Of a stretch of DNA of 64,000 nucleotides, positions 12,749 through 24,450 are shown piece by piece. Below the pieces are notes generated by a model that was not told the DNA's origin, searched no databases, and saw only the letters and a list, made by a program, of their open reading frames with translations. The DNA is from Holothuria scabra (Eukaryota; Echinodermata; Holothuroidea; Aspidochirotida; Holothuriidae): positions 7,089,547-7,153,546 of the forward strand of contig CM074193.1 of the NCBI GenBank assembly GCA_037179385.1. Reading direction: 5' to 3'. The translations under genes and the position numbers were made by a program. Positions within the stretch are counted from its first letter, which is position 1. Each line of letters starts with the position of its first letter.

Positions 12749-14304
12749 CAGTGGCGTAGTCAGGATGGGATTTTTTGGGGGGCCTAGGTAACAAGTGGGG
12801 GGCCTGGTACCTCCGAGGGTCAGGTACGGCAAGACTATCTAAGCGGAGCGCCACCATGGTTTGGCGCGGAGCGTACAAGAAAATTTTGGGCTTTTAACCC
12901 CTCCAGATGGCCGGAAACGGCACTTCCCATGTGTTTTAAGCTGGATGTACCCAGCCTTGAAATACGAATCTCATGTCTGCGATGTCTCAATAATGAGAAT
13001 AAAAAATCAGTCTATGAAAAATGGCAATACATACACTTTTTAGGGACCCCCAAACTGGGCACTTCTGATCTGTGGCCTGGGGGATGAGACTAAAGGGAGC
13101 CGGTATCTCCCTTCCCCTTGGGAAAATTTGTAAACTTCAGAAGCACGTAGATCGCAAATGCGGCAATATTTGAATGTAAGCGGAGCGCCACTATCAGTTG
13201 TCGCGGAGCGTACAAGAAAATTTTGGGCTTTAAAACCCCTCCAGATGGCCGGAAACGGCACTTCCCACGTGTTTTAAACTGGATGAACCCAGCCGCAAAT
13301 GCGGCAATATTTGAATGGATTTCAGCTTACCTAAGGCAGTACCTCACCCTTTAACAGGAAAACCAAAAGTAGTTGTGTCCCTTCTGAGAAACTTTCTTTC
13401 CTAGATGCAAAATGGTGCTATGTTTGGCAAAACTTTGAACTGATTATAGGCCTGAGTTTTCGGATTTTCCCTTTTTGGGGAGCATGAAAAATATAAAAAT
13501 ATTTTTAGTTTTTGTAGAGATTTTACAAGAGACATACATACTACCAAAGAAACAATGTGCAAAATGGTGCAGTATTTGTTCATCGGTACATTACGTAGTC
13601 AAAATTAAAATACTACGAATAAATCCCTCAAAATAATTGAACCTCAAAGCAGTAGTATGGATCATGTGGGAAACACATGAAATCCGGACCTTGTGGACAT
13701 TTTACAAATCCCCCGGACGCCAGTGACAACTAGTAAAAAGAGGACTTGTCGAAAAAAATCTTCCTACAGTGGCACTTGTCATGGGCAAGAGTGAGGCACG
13801 ACATAGGCCTACTTGTTAAGGATGGAAGGGAAGAATTATCCGAAGGCAGTACCTTACCCTTATCTGCTTACGGCATATTTTGTGTATAATAAAGTATAGG
13901 AATGGTCGTGTAAGAGTGGTCTCCAGTGTACGATTGCCTTATTTTCAGTAAATCAATCAGCCATCCGAAAGGCACAAAGGGCCTTAACCTAACAAAGTCA
14001 CATTAAAGTTTGTCATCGAGACTTTCGTTTCATCTTCGAAGTGAAATGCAATAAACGACAGTGCAGATCACAAACGGTAGGCCTATCTAATTTAGTGAAA
14101 CTAGGCATTTTAAAGTTATTGCTTGATTTCATACGTGCGGACAAAATGTGTTTTACACACATTCATCCATGATTTTTTTTTTTTTAATTTTTGTACATTT
14201 TTTTATTTTTTATTTTTTTCAATTACTCTATCAGGACGCAAAAAATCTGGGGGGGGGGGGGGGGGGGCTGGAGAAAATCTAGGCCCCCCGTGGCTACGCC
14301 ACTG
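12749..14304 (+). mobile_element. Non-autonomous hAT element, second family
   Basis: The ends are CAGTGGCGTAGTCAGGATGG and CCGTGGCTACGCCACTG. The 8-bp target duplication AGTTTATG is perfect (12741-12748 and 14305-14312), suggesting a recent insertion. It is 1556 bp long. It contains two copies (about 12841-12960 and 13178-13300) of a block with the hairpin motif AGCGGAGCGCCACCAT and CCAGATGGCCGGAAACGGCA, plus a poly-T and a poly-G run near the right end. There is no transposase frame. It lies in intron 1 of gene B. Confidence 0.9.
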
Positions 14305-14640
14305 AGTTTATGTTGTATGGATGCAATACGCATAACAGCTACTGTACAAGCCCTATAGCTTTGAAGCTGCTTGACAGTTGCTTTGTAAATTTCGCCCATT
14401 GGGGCCGTGCGTCAGTAGTGGGCCCTGTGTCTACAAATCAATGACACAAAATTGATTCAACAATAAAAGTAGTTCCAAACAGGTTGCAAGCTGCCCGGGC
14501 TTCCCTCGTGACTTTGCCTAATTAATGAGTCACCTCGGAGTATACCCAAATATACCATTGAATTTACAGTGGCAATGACCATTATTGTAACCGCCTTAAT
14601 ATTTCAATATTTATGTATATACATGTTGTCAAATACTCAC

Positions 14641-14781
14641 CGCCGTCAGAAATAGAAGAATGCCCATTTGGGACTTAATAAATTCCACTCGAAAAGAAAG
14701 ACCCGATCTCTTAGTAGTAGCAGTAGTAGTTGTCGTAGTGGTATGCACCGTAGTGACTACACCTTGATCCTTTGCAGACAT
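14641..14781 (-). CDS. Gene B exon 1: start of a four-helix MARVEL-like membrane protein
   Basis: This is the first coding exon of gene B (five-prime to three-prime: 14781-14641, 11900-11724, 8581-8486, 5532-5389; 185 residues). It encodes 47 residues: a Thr-rich N-terminus with seven Thr in a row, then FRVEFIKSQMGILLFLTA. The exon ends at donor GTGAGTATTT, phase 0. Helices lie at about residues 35-58, 68-93, 103-130 and 138-157, with short loops and both termini on the cytosolic side by prediction. This layout resembles MARVEL proteins (MAL, plasmolipin, CMTM), which act in membrane trafficking and junctions. The family call rests on topology and on the paralogue, not on a diagnostic motif. 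Any four-helix family such as MS4A-like proteins remains possible. The Met start is the first in frame and precedes the only helix-1 sequence. Confidence 0.78.
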
Positions 14782-15755
14782 GTTGGTAGTAAGCAACGGG
14801 TCGCTCCCCGCGATCCGTGAAGAGACTTGTCGAAATGTTTTCGATATTGTTACTACAAGCGCAAAATACTAACGGTGTGGGCTGTCACCGAATTGACGGA
14901 ACAGAGTTTGGGTCTGCTTTAAATATTTCTTACAGACCAACATCAAATAATAGCCTATTTCGCACAAATACGCACTTTAAAATGATGTTTCCAATGCTGA
15001 TCTGGTAGGATTTTGCAGAATCAGGTATATATTGGACTGAAACCCAACTATGTAGGATACATTACCGTTCTCACAACAGCAGCCGCCAAAAATATGCCAG
15101 TATGCCACGCCAGTTTGAAGTTAAGATCAAAGGTCAACTAGGCCAAAGTCTAGCTAGATAATGCCTGGTATATATCTTGTTCAATCGGATTTAAATAGTA
15201 AACTGAAAGTCATCGGATTAGTCGCATCTTAATTAAACTTTTTGGATGTATCGTTGTTTGATGTTGTTTCTTCTTCAAGTGGCTCTTATTTATCTGCGCT
15301 GATCGTATTCGTAAAACATCACACTTCAGCTGAAAAATGACGCACTCAATCAACTTCAACCTGCACGTAGCCTATAACAACACATTTACATTTTTAGCAT
15401 GCTTTACACATCAGTAATATGGTTAATTTGTACCTTGCCGTGCACATAGATTTTAAAGCCATCAATAAGAGTTGTTCAAATATACTGATAGTGTAATACA
15501 GCTACTTATCACCGACTTTTGGATTAACACTCAGTCACTTAGAGGAGAACTGCAGTTATCTCAACATCTGAACATGGAGACTAGCACTAGTGTTATTCAT
15601 GAAAGCCTATTGACAATTATGTGACAATATTTATTCCCCTCAGTTGTGAAACTTATTACAAGTAACTGCTTAGTTTGCCTAGTTAAATATGCATTATTTA
15701 ATCATGAAATATCATGAAAGACAACGACTTGGAAGAGAAATAGGCTGAGAACACT
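14782..15755. other. Upstream region of gene B, no element recognised
   Basis: This should hold the 5' untranslated region and promoter of gene B, between its start codon and the LINE tail. I could not identify a TATA box or initiator with confidence. No repeat ends were seen. Confidence 0.3.
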
Positions 15756-16095
15756 TATTGTTTATTGTTTATTTTTTTCAACTGTACTACATGCAAACGT
15801 ACATTCATTATCATTATTATTATGATACAATACGTAATAATATTTACAAGAAACGTGAGTATGAAGACAGTAGAAAAGGAACCAGATGAAGCTTGCAAGT
15901 TTTTCTAGTCTGGCCCTAATAACTGAGATGTTCTTAATTGCTTACACAACTAGAATATATAAATACGAATATGACTCCTATAACATTTACATGATTGTAT
16001 ACAAAGAATTGCTGCTAGTTTGATGCGTACTTTTAGCCAGATCTTTAATTATTTATTTATTTGATTATTTATTTATTTTTTTTTGCCAGGTAAAA

Positions 16096-17772
16096 TTAAT
16101 TATCCACATACAATAACAAGAAGGATTTCTTTAAGTACTTCTTGAATAGATTAAGGTTAGGGGCATTTCTTATGCCAATGTCAAGAGAGTTCCAGAGAGA
16201 TACCCCGCTACTTCTCACGTGAGAGTGCGCAAACATTGTCCTAGTATATGGCTGGAGAAGATTATCTCTTCTTCTTGTTGGATAGTTGTGATGACAACTA
16301 TTAAGGTTGAAAAAGGAATGGAAATCAGGAGGGAGTTGACCGCTGTTGTGCCTATACAAAAGAACGCCTAACTGGTAATTGTAGTGGTCCTTTAGAGTTA
16401 GAATATTATAATGGTGAAAAAGTGGAAGAGAATGAGTGTATGGTGAAGCTTTTGATATAGTTCGCACAACCCTCTTTTGAAGAATAAAAAGCTTGTCTGT
16501 ATATGTTGGCAAGGCATTACCCCATAATAAAATACTATAAGTAAGGTGTGGTAAAATTAATGCATTATAGATAGTTAACAAGGAACAACTAGGAATATAA
16601 TGTTTTAGTCTATTCATAACACCGACGATTTTAGAAACGGATTTAGTAACGTTATGAATGTGATCCTGCCATGTAAGTTTATTATCAATTGTAACCCCTA
16701 AGAACTTAGTAGAATTTTCACTACTTATGATGGTGTTCTTAAAATTTATAGTAAAACGTGCAGTGTCACCTTTCATGTTATTAAAAACCAATAATTTAGT
16801 TTTACTTATATTTAATGATAACTTGTTTGACGCTAACCATTCAGAAACATTTTTTAACTCTGAAGAAACAACTTGGAGGGCTCGACTGACATCAGGATTA
16901 TGATAATAAACAGTTGTGTCATCGGCAAATAATATAAACTTCAGTAATTTTGACGACTTATACATATCATTGATATATAATATTAAAAGAAGAGGTCCCA
17001 GTATTGAACCTTGCGGAACGCCGATATTAATATTATTAAGATTAGAGTCCTTCCCTTTAAAACGGACAAATTGTTTACGATTAGAAAGATAACTTTTAAA
17101 CCAATCAAATGCCACACCCCGTATTCCATATCTGTACAGTTTGTTCAATAAAATTTCATGATTTATAGTATCAAAAGCTTTAGATAAATCGATAAATAAG
17201 GCCACGGTGCTGACTCTGTTATCTAGGTTACACACTATATCATCAACAAACTTTAAAGCAGCCATATATGTGGAGTGATCCTTCCGAAATCCATACTGCC
17301 CGGAATATAATAGGTTATTCTTATTTATAAAAGCTGGTAATCTATTGTATGCAAGTCTTTCAAAAATTTTAGAAATAGCAGGCAGAACTGAAACAGGGCG
17401 GTAATTAGATACAGTTTCAGCTCCACCAGATTTATAAATTGGAATGACCTTTGCAATTTTAAGTTCATTCGGGAAAACACCTTCAGAAAAAGATAAATTC
17501 AAAATATGAGTAAGAGGATCAATAATATGGCCATGTATCTGTTTTAAAATATCATTGGTAAGGCCATCATACCCTGGGGATTTCCCACTTTGAAGTTTCA
17601 ATATAGTACTAACCACTTCCTCATGACTCACTGGGTGTAAAATAAAGGTATCTAAAACACTAATATCATTGAGATAACAATTGTAGTTATAGTACGTTAC
17701 ATCTATTTTAGAAGCTAGATTTTCGCCTACAGATGTGAAGAAATTATTAAAATCATTAGCAAAATTTTGCAT
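16096..17772 (-). CDS. LINE ORF2, reverse transcriptase part
   Basis: An open frame of 558 residues holds the RT and C-terminal part of ORF2. Visible RT blocks in order are KVIPIYKSGG and NYRPVSVLPAISKIFE (about 105-140), QYGFRKDHST, LFIDLSKAFDTINHEIL (about 190-207), GVPQGSILGPLLLILYINDM (about 253-272), and the catalytic FADDT (about 285). LSLNISKTKLLVF and FLGVTIDNKLTW follow. The C-terminal SGVSLWNSLD block is typical of CR1/Jockey-group ORF2 ends. The protein copies element RNA into DNA at the nicked target. The frame overlaps the upstream endonuclease frame by 46 bp but is shifted, so the two belong to one ORF2 broken by an indel. The Met at 17772 is unlikely to be a real start. Confidence 0.9.
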   Translation of the reverse strand: MQNFANDFNNFFTSVGENLASKIDVTYYNYNCYLNDISVLDTFILHPVSHEEVVSTILKLQSGKSPGYDGLTNDILKQIHGHIIDPLTHILNLSFSEGVFPNELKIAKVIPIYKSGGAETVSNYRPVSVLPAISKIFERLAYNRLPAFINKNNLLYSGQYGFRKDHSTYMAALKFVDDIVCNLDNRVSTVALFIDLSKAFDTINHEILLNKLYRYGIRGVAFDWFKSYLSNRKQFVRFKGKDSNLNNINIGVPQGSILGPLLLILYINDMYKSSKLLKFILFADDTTVYYHNPDVSRALQVVSSELKNVSEWLASNKLSLNISKTKLLVFNNMKGDTARFTINFKNTIISSENSTKFLGVTIDNKLTWQDHIHNVTKSVSKIVGVMNRLKHYIPSCSLLTIYNALILPHLTYSILLWGNALPTYTDKLFILQKRVVRTISKASPYTHSLPLFHHYNILTLKDHYNYQLGVLLYRHNSGQLPPDFHSFFNLNSCHHNYPTRRRDNLLQPYTRTMFAHSHVRSSGVSLWNSLDIGIRNAPNLNLFKKYLKKSFLLLYVDN

Positions 17773-19052
17773 GTTATTCGAATCATCATTTGTATGTAAA
17801 TTCTCAATTCCAGTCGCATTAGTGTTGCCACCCCTCTGTTCAGTATCCCATTAATACCAGACCAAATCTTCTTACTGTTATTTTTATTTTTACTAAAGTA
17901 CTCATAGTAATACGATTTCTTGGCATTTCGAATTACCGCAGTTAATCTGTTCTTAAAATTGCGATAATGCAGTAAATTCTGTTCTGTGGGGCTTCGCTTA
18001 TACGCACAATACAATACATTTTTCTTGCGAATGGACTTTAAAATACCAGAGGTAATCCAAGGTGATTTCTGTAAATTTTTCTTACACTTAATTTGACGCA
18101 TAGGACAGTTTCTTTGGAAAATATCACAAAGTTTGTTATTAAATTTAGTAAAAGCAGACTGAGCGTTATTGTCACACAAAATATCATGCCAATCAGTAGA
18201 ATCTAATTCCAGTTTCATATTCAATATTTTAGAAGTACTAGTATCACGCTTAAAAATAGCAGGCCTAGTGAAATTCCTTCTACACGGACTTAAATGTTCA
18301 CAAATAATAGCAATGGGATAATGGTCAGATAAATCAGTTCTAATGATGGTAGATCTAGTTGCGAAATTAATATTTGTAAATATGTTATCAATAAGTGTTT
18401 CCGATACTTCTGTCACCCTAGTGGGTTTATCAATTACAGGATAGAATGAGAATGATAATAATGTATTTTTAAGTAAGTCTGCGTTTTGTCCAGACAGTAG
18501 ATTAACATTGAAATCCCCTGCAATAAAACAAACACTGCGATCATTATTTAAGGTATTTAAAATACTATTAAATTCGAGAATAAATTCATCAACATCTTCC
18601 CTTGGAGGTCGGTAAATAACTCCAGTAATAATTATTTTACAAACCGCCGTTTTAATTTTCACAAATAATGATTCAAAATGATTCGAATTGGTTATATTAT
18701 CCATAACGACAAACTCCATATCTGTTCGAACATAAAGAGCTACCCCTCCCCCACGTCTATGTGATCGTCCTTTACACACTAGTGTAAAATTTGGGATGCT
18801 GTACAGAGCAGTATAGTCATTTTTATACAACCATGTCTCAGTGATTGCAATTATAGAAAAGGGGTAGTTGTTGATATTGCTTATAAAATTTATAATCGAA
18901 TCAAAATTTTTGGGTAAAGACCTGGCGTTTATGTGTAGTATAGAAAAATCCACATTACTATTGCTACTAGCAAACACATTGAAATTTTCGAAATCTGAAT
19001 AACAACAATCAATTGGTACCTGTACAAGATTTGGATCTTCCTCGCGTATCAT
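17727..19052 (-). CDS. LINE ORF2, endonuclease part (frameshifted end)
   Basis: An open frame of 441 residues carries the apurinic-type endonuclease of ORF2. Expected active-site blocks are present: LHINARSLPKNF near residue 40, ITETWL (catalytic Glu, about 70), GDFNVNLL (about 178) and LSDHYPI (about 240). A basic linker containing SPWITSGILKSIRKKN follows. The frame drifts into a non-homologous tail after ILNRG, while the RT frame continues the natural sequence. The shift falls in a short C run (plus strand 17831-17834), consistent with a one-base indel. The enzyme would nick target DNA to prime reverse transcription. Confidence 0.88.
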   Translation of the reverse strand: MIREEDPNLVQVPIDCCYSDFENFNVFASSNSNVDFSILHINARSLPKNFDSIINFISNINNYPFSIIAITETWLYKNDYTALYSIPNFTLVCKGRSHRRGGGVALYVRTDMEFVVMDNITNSNHFESLFVKIKTAVCKIIITGVIYRPPREDVDEFILEFNSILNTLNNDRSVCFIAGDFNVNLLSGQNADLLKNTLLSFSFYPVIDKPTRVTEVSETLIDNIFTNINFATRSTIIRTDLSDHYPIAIICEHLSPCRRNFTRPAIFKRDTSTSKILNMKLELDSTDWHDILCDNNAQSAFTKFNNKLCDIFQRNCPMRQIKCKKNLQKSPWITSGILKSIRKKNVLYCAYKRSPTEQNLLHYRNFKNRLTAVIRNAKKSYYYEYFSKNKNNSKKIWSGINGILNRGVATLMRLELRIYIQMMIRITCKILLMILIISSHL

Positions 19053-19484
19053 TTAATCAATAATTGGTAGATAAGTAAATAATAAGAAAAAGACTGAGAT
19101 GAATACAACACTTAACTTAATACCCAAAGTACTTACTTCAGAGCGTGGAAATCAAAGCTGATTAAGAGTAGGTAATCCATGCAGTGAACATGTGCAGCAA
19201 GACAATCCTTAACAGAACAGTAATCATAATGAATAAAACAAATTGCAGTAGATATTTCACAGTTTATACAGGATTCAATTCAAAAGGAGAAGTACAATAA
19301 ATCACAAAAGAATAAAGTAGATAATCCCAAGTTAAAGTAGCAGACTTTCACTCAATCAATAGACGCATTTATAGGTTTAAAAGGACACACTGACACTAAC
19401 AATTGGAGATCTCTATATTATGCACGAGTGTGCAATCCAAAGGAAGCGTCCAAAATAAAATGGCGTCTGCATGTTATGGTCAGC

Positions 19485-20282
19485 CTATAGACATCGGAGT
19501 TCATCATCTGTCCTGATTTGTAACTTCTTCTCGTCCCTGGTTATGATATAAATCCGCCCATCTAGAGTCCAGTGCCGTGCGACCTTAGGGTGCTTCCTCA
19601 CGTTGGCATACAATCGCTGTTTGTTTGCGGTTAGGTCTTCATTAATGAATATGCGGCTCCCCTTCAAACTAGACCTTGCCCGGTATACTTTGTCTCTCAT
19701 ATTATAAGTTGCAAACTTAACAATGATAGATCTTGGCTTACTATTATCGACATCCCGGTACGGAACTCTGTGCGAACGGTCAATGTCTGAAGGCTTAACG
19801 TCTACATTCAATCTTTCTTTTGCTAATTTAATAACAGTTTCGTCGGTTGTTTCGTTCTCAACCTCAGGCAAACCGTAAATTCTCAGGCAATTCCTCCTTG
19901 AGTATTGCTCCTCTTCATCTAGTTTACTTTCCATTGAGTTTACTGTCTTACGCAAAGTTTCAATTTCTTTGGTAGCATTATCAATCTGTTCTTGTTTTTT
20001 AGCAAGTTCCACCTGGAAAGCTGCTTCTATTTCTCCACAAATTTGTTCTTTAATCGCCACAGTTATAACTGGCAGTAAGACTTTAACAAGGTTTCTGCTG
20101 GATTCCTCAGAATTGATGACCAAAGTTATCTCGTTGCGTATCACTCCGGCTATGTCCACTTCCGACACTGTGTCATGCGTTGGTACATTAGGCCGATTAG
20201 GTGTAGGCTGCGTAGGCGTCGTGGCTTTCCTCCTCGCACCGGTTTGATTTGATGGTGTATTTCTTTTTGGTCGTTCTGACAT
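19485..20282 (-). CDS. LINE ORF1, coiled-coil RNA-binding protein
   Basis: An intact frame of 265 residues starts 30-50 bp inside the presumed 5' end. The N-terminus (1-40) is basic and rich in Thr/Pro. A heptad-like coiled coil spans about 90-125 (KKQEQIDNATKEIETLRKTV). It leads to EEQYSRRNCLRIYGLPE (about 125-140) and an RRM-like and C-terminal domain with RSIIVKFATYNMRDKVYRA and GSRIFINEDLT. This order is that of L1-type and some CR1-type ORF1 proteins, which trimerise and chaperone element RNA. It is the only ORF of this element that looks fully intact. Confidence 0.85.
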   Translation of the reverse strand: MSERPKRNTPSNQTGARRKATTPTQPTPNRPNVPTHDTVSEVDIAGVIRNEITLVINSEESSRNLVKVLLPVITVAIKEQICGEIEAAFQVELAKKQEQIDNATKEIETLRKTVNSMESKLDEEEQYSRRNCLRIYGLPEVENETTDETVIKLAKERLNVDVKPSDIDRSHRVPYRDVDNSKPRSIIVKFATYNMRDKVYRARSSLKGSRIFINEDLTANKQRLYANVRKHPKVARHWTLDGRIYIITRDEKKLQIRTDDELRCL

Positions 20283-20451
20283 TATATCTTCAAAATTGTT
20301 ATTTATGATGCACAGAAATATCTAAACTGTATATATATACGAATTTCCGCTGCTCAAAATTATTTCATAACCGAGAATTTCGTTAGGATTTTTTGGATTT
20401 ACGAACTAGTTGTGTTGCATGTGTAGCATGTGTTGCAACGTACCGATAGTT

Positions 20452-20838
20452 GACTTCCTATACATGGACAGAGCATACTGCGCGGTAGATTGTCGCTAAC
20501 GTACACGTGAGAAAAAGCGCACCAAGACGGCTGTCTACTACTGCGATTTTGTGTGAAAGTTTGGACTTGCTCAAGTATGCCCCCATATTTTGCAACAAAG
20601 TTTGAATATTTTTGAAATATGGCAAGGTAAGGTCAAAACCACTTCACGTATCGCAGGAATATAATATTGTTTCCCGTTCAAGTTTAACTTTTTTTTTTAA
20701 ATATAACAGAGTCGTCGTCAAATCAGACGATTTATACCTTCACGGCGGCCATCTTGGTGCGCCTTTTTTGTTCCAGTCGGTGGCGACCATCTACGGATAG
20801 GACGTACACGTTACATGCTCTGTCCATGTATAGAAGTC
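20452..20838. mobile_element. Foldback (inverted-repeat) element
   Basis: The left arm starts GACTTCCTATACATGGACAG and the right arm ends as its inverted copy (CTGTCCATGTATAGAAGTC), with one indel. The arms continue inward: AGCGCACCAAGACGGCTG near 20515 pairs with GGCCATCTTGGTGCGCC near 20745. Total length is about 387 bp and no coding frame spans it. No clear target duplication was found, so the superfamily is open. It lies just upstream of the LINE 5' end. Confidence 0.7.
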
Positions 20839-21989
20839 CGTGGCTGAGAACGAAATGGAGATATTTAATTCTTGTTTCAAAATAATTGAAGCTCATGGCT
20901 TTTGTCATGTTATTCACTGATGAGTATTTGCCTTAAATCCATCTTGACACGTCACCCAATTAATTTTCAACAATTTCTCCTTTATTCTGATGAAAGACAT
21001 GTCATCCATGATATTTGCTAACAGAGAATACACGCAAAGACGAGGCTAAGATTCAGCATCTGTTTAACAAATATATAGCCCGTATCAAAGTTTTTCCACT
21101 AATCGAAAAAAACAGGCAAATAATGAACTAAGATACCAGAAAGCTAATTAAAATTTAGGTAAATATATATCGGTGTATTTCAGTTCCCTATGAGGGACAA
21201 AAAGCAACCACCAACAGTAGAGTTTTAAACAAGTAGCTACTATGTTCACCCAATTTCAAGTAATTTTAAATACCAGTTAATGTTCAATATTAGCGCGTGG
21301 ATCATTGATATAACGCAAAATTAGTCCTACGTGCTGATGTTCCGTGTGTTGTACTGAACATAATAGGAAGGTTAGAGACATTTTTGATGAGGTTCATTGA
21401 TTTAACAGTCCTATCGATTGTTTAATGGCGAGTTTGAAGGAAACCGTTGTTTGGTAATACTGCTTATTAGCTTCTTTTATTCACGTGCTACTTCTTATAA
21501 TTACCCACAATATGAGAAAACTATAGTTTATAAAAAGGTATAGTTCGAGATGCATCTGGGTTTTTGGAAGACCATGTAGCTATAACGTATTGGCTTCATG
21601 CATGGGCAGGTCTCTTGAATATTCAACATGTATATATATACACAAGGGAAGCCTTGATGACACAACGGATCAAAAGCTGTTCGCTAGACTGAAGAGGAGC
21701 GAGCCTGTACATCAAGTTGGTATAACCTTGACTCATTGGTTGTCTTTGGATGAAAATTGTATATTATCAATACCAGTGATGCAAATGTCACGTCACAGAT
21801 CTGTTATAATTCATTACCGTTTCAGTTGTGCTTTCAATGTACAAAATCTTTATTTACATTGACAAGAAACCACGGGATCCAACCCATGAACTATTTAATA
21901 AGCCTCTTTAAATTAAGGGACAAAATATGTATAATTATAACTTAGGATGTATCATGATTTGCCGTACTGTTCATACTCTAAAAATCTAA
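20839..21989. other. Unassigned spacer
   Basis: AT-rich sequence. Open frames here are short, start at arbitrary codons and show no motif. No repeat ends were recognised. Confidence 0.35.
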
Positions 21990-21997
21990 GGTCTTAA

Positions 21998-24442
21998 CAC
22001 TAGCGTAGCCAGCGGGGGGGGGGGGCAGGGTGGGCAGAGTGCCCCCCCCCCCCCCACAGAAATTTTGGGGACGCGATGGGCGATGCTGAAAAAATGAAGG
22101 GGAGCCCAAAAAATGAAAAAAAAATAAAGAAGAAAAGAAACGGCAAGAGGAGTGAGGGAGTCGGGTGCATTTTTTTTACAGTTTTTCGGGGGGGGGGGGA
22201 GGGGGGTCTTAGTCGTTACAATAAAGTATGCAGTCCCCGAAGGCGACTAGTCTCCCCGATGGTGTACCTGTTTTTTTGCTCTCAAGGGACAATTTCCCTA
22301 ATAAGAACTCCAAATTTTCGCGCTGTGGATTCATTCCAGTTTTTTCAATACTTCCATTCCACATGTCTAGAAAGTGTTAAGTCCTCTCAACCTTACCAAG
22401 TAACTGGTAGGCAGAGTACACAGGTTATGCAGAGGTCGTAAATTTTATCCCATATCACAAAGCCTAGTTGCTGTTCTCTTGTGTGTGTCATGCGATAGGT
22501 CAGATGGTGAGCCACTCACGGAGCATAGTTTGGCTATTTTATCGGGTATTCCAGGTGGCTTCGACACAATGTATGTTATTCCCGATGCGGTCTACAACCC
22601 CTATAGTTTCTATTTTTTTTTTCTTTTTGTAATCATTAAGATTACATAGGCTATGTTTTTTTTGTGAGCCCACAAAAAAAATTCGCGCTCTTTGCGCGCT
22701 TTGCAATTTCAAGATTCAGATTCAAAAGAACACTAACTCGGCTTCTGAAATATTAAGTAACATTGTGCAAAATGTGCCCAAGGCTGCAATGACATGGGAT
22801 AGTCAGATAGTTAGGCTCCTTCATACCACCTACTCGACATAGGGCTGTCGGAACTTGTGGTCGCTGGCATGGCCCGCCCCCTGTCGGGGATAACCTGTCG
22901 CCTTCTCAATTTTTCTCAAGACAATTTATTGACCTATATAAGATTTAAATAAGTACAGATTCTTTTTAGTGTGGGCTAACCACCAAAAATTTTGCCCACT
23001 TTTCCACGGTTAAATCAGTGCGGAAATATCTTCCTCTAGCATATACAAATTTGATGTCGTATATGGCTCGCAATGGCAGGTATAGTGCACAGGTTTTCTT
23101 CAAACCTCCCTCACCAACTCATCGACGGCATCCTGGCTGTCGGGGCTTGGGTCGCTACCCACCCTGCCCCTCCCCCATTCGGAGAGGGGCCCTTCGTCGG
23201 GCAAATCCTGGCGCCAAGCCTGGAGAGAAGACACATTTTTCCAGTTATGACTTGTATATGTGTAATGAAGCAATGAACTAGAAATGGAAGCTGCATTTTT
23301 TGGAGAGCGGCAACTATTTTGGAGGGGCTGTCAATTTCACTAGGAAGACGTGTCGGCCCTCTAAAACCCCCTGTGGAGAACACTGGAATCTAGTATAAAA
23401 AGAACAAAATATAGCACCATATTGCATCTAAGCTCTTCGAGACAGCAAAACATTCCAAAATGGGAAGGTGACACCCAGGGAGACAGGCCCGTGGTCAGGG
23501 GGTTCAGGGGGTTCGCACTTAGTCCCGCCCATACCTAATTTTTCTTATTTTTAATTTTTTTTATTTAAATGTAGTTTGGGCGTTTTTCAGGACAAAATGT
23601 CAATTCCGCTGGTTTAGCCAAATAAATGTAAGCCTTATGAGTAGCTGTTTTGTTCCAGTGCGACACAATTCCCTAGGGCCCCATTGACTCGTACCGAGTA
23701 ACCCTCTTGCAGTCACACACTAACCCTGCTAACTCTCGAGGGAATAAGGAAAACATTGATTCAAGATTGAAAATGTCCAAAAATTCCAACTTAGGTGTTC
23801 ACCAGATCGCTCAATTTTGATGTAAAATTGCAAATCTCCTTGGGGCAGGAGGGGGAAAACCACACCCTCTCCCCGTTCGGTCGCTCGGCTCCTCACTTGG
23901 GCGCTTCCCTCCCTCAAGAAAATGCCACACCCCAGTGGCGGCGATGAAAAATGAAAAAGTTTGGGCTAAAGGTATGTTCAGCCCCTCAATATTTGTCAAG
24001 TGCTCCAATTAAGAAGCGGGGAGAATTTCGAAGTTGGGCTGAACATATTCTTGCTTAAAACACTCGGGAAGTGCCGTTTCCGGCCATATGAGGGGTCTGT
24101 AAAACCAAAAATTTCCTGGTACGCTCCGCTCCAATCGATGTTAGAGCTCCTCTTAGAAACATGTATTAACATTTTTCATAGATTGATGTTTTTTTTTTTT
24201 TTTGCATTAATTGAGAAATATCAGAAATGAGATCCATATTTCTAGGCTGGGAACATGCAGCATAAAACACTCGGGAAGTGCCGTTTCCTGCCATCTAAGG
24301 GGTTTTTAAAACCAAAAATTTTCTTGTACGCTCCGCGCCAACCGATGGTGGCGCTCCGCTTAGATAGTCCCGTCGGTCAAGATTGGGGGCGATGAGTCGA
24401 CTTTGCCCCCCCCCCCACAAGAAAATCCTGGCTACGCCCCTG
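21998..24442 (+). mobile_element. Non-autonomous hAT element, third family
   Basis: The ends are CACTAGCGTAGCCAG and CTGGCTACGCCCCTG, with a perfect 8-bp target duplication GGTCTTAA (21990-21997 and 24443-24450). It is 2445 bp long. The ends are bordered by long G and C runs. It has two interior styles: a GCGC-rich patch (CGCGCTCTTTGCGCGC near 22684) in the left half, and two hairpin units in the right half (24120 degraded, 24328 intact: GCGCCAACCGATGGTGGCGC). No transposase is encoded. The perfect duplication suggests a recent insertion. Confidence 0.88.
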
Positions 24443-24450
24443 GGTCTTAA

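Larger units (their letters stand above)
15756..20330 (-). mobile_element. Nearly full-length CR1/Jockey-group LINE
   Basis: A two-ORF non-LTR retrotransposon on the minus strand. In element order it has ORF1 (20282-19485), a spacer of about 430 bp, ORF2 endonuclease (19052 onward) and ORF2 reverse transcriptase (to 16096). A 3' untranslated region of about 330 bp then ends in an A-rich repeat of the form AATAAAC AATAAAC near 15757-15775. The endonuclease is of the apurinic (EEP) type and the tail is a short simple repeat, as in CR1, L2 and Jockey groups. The 5' end is not sharply defined and is placed just upstream of ORF1. I did not find a clear target duplication. Confidence 0.85.

Noticed and set aside
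17727..17772. Overlap of two ORF2 frames as a programmed frameshift
   Set aside because: Related LINEs have a continuous ORF2, and the shift lies in a short C run upstream of the overlap, which fits a simple indel.
19969..20247. Plus-strand open frame of 92 residues
   Set aside because: It is antisense to LINE ORF1, which has clear motifs.
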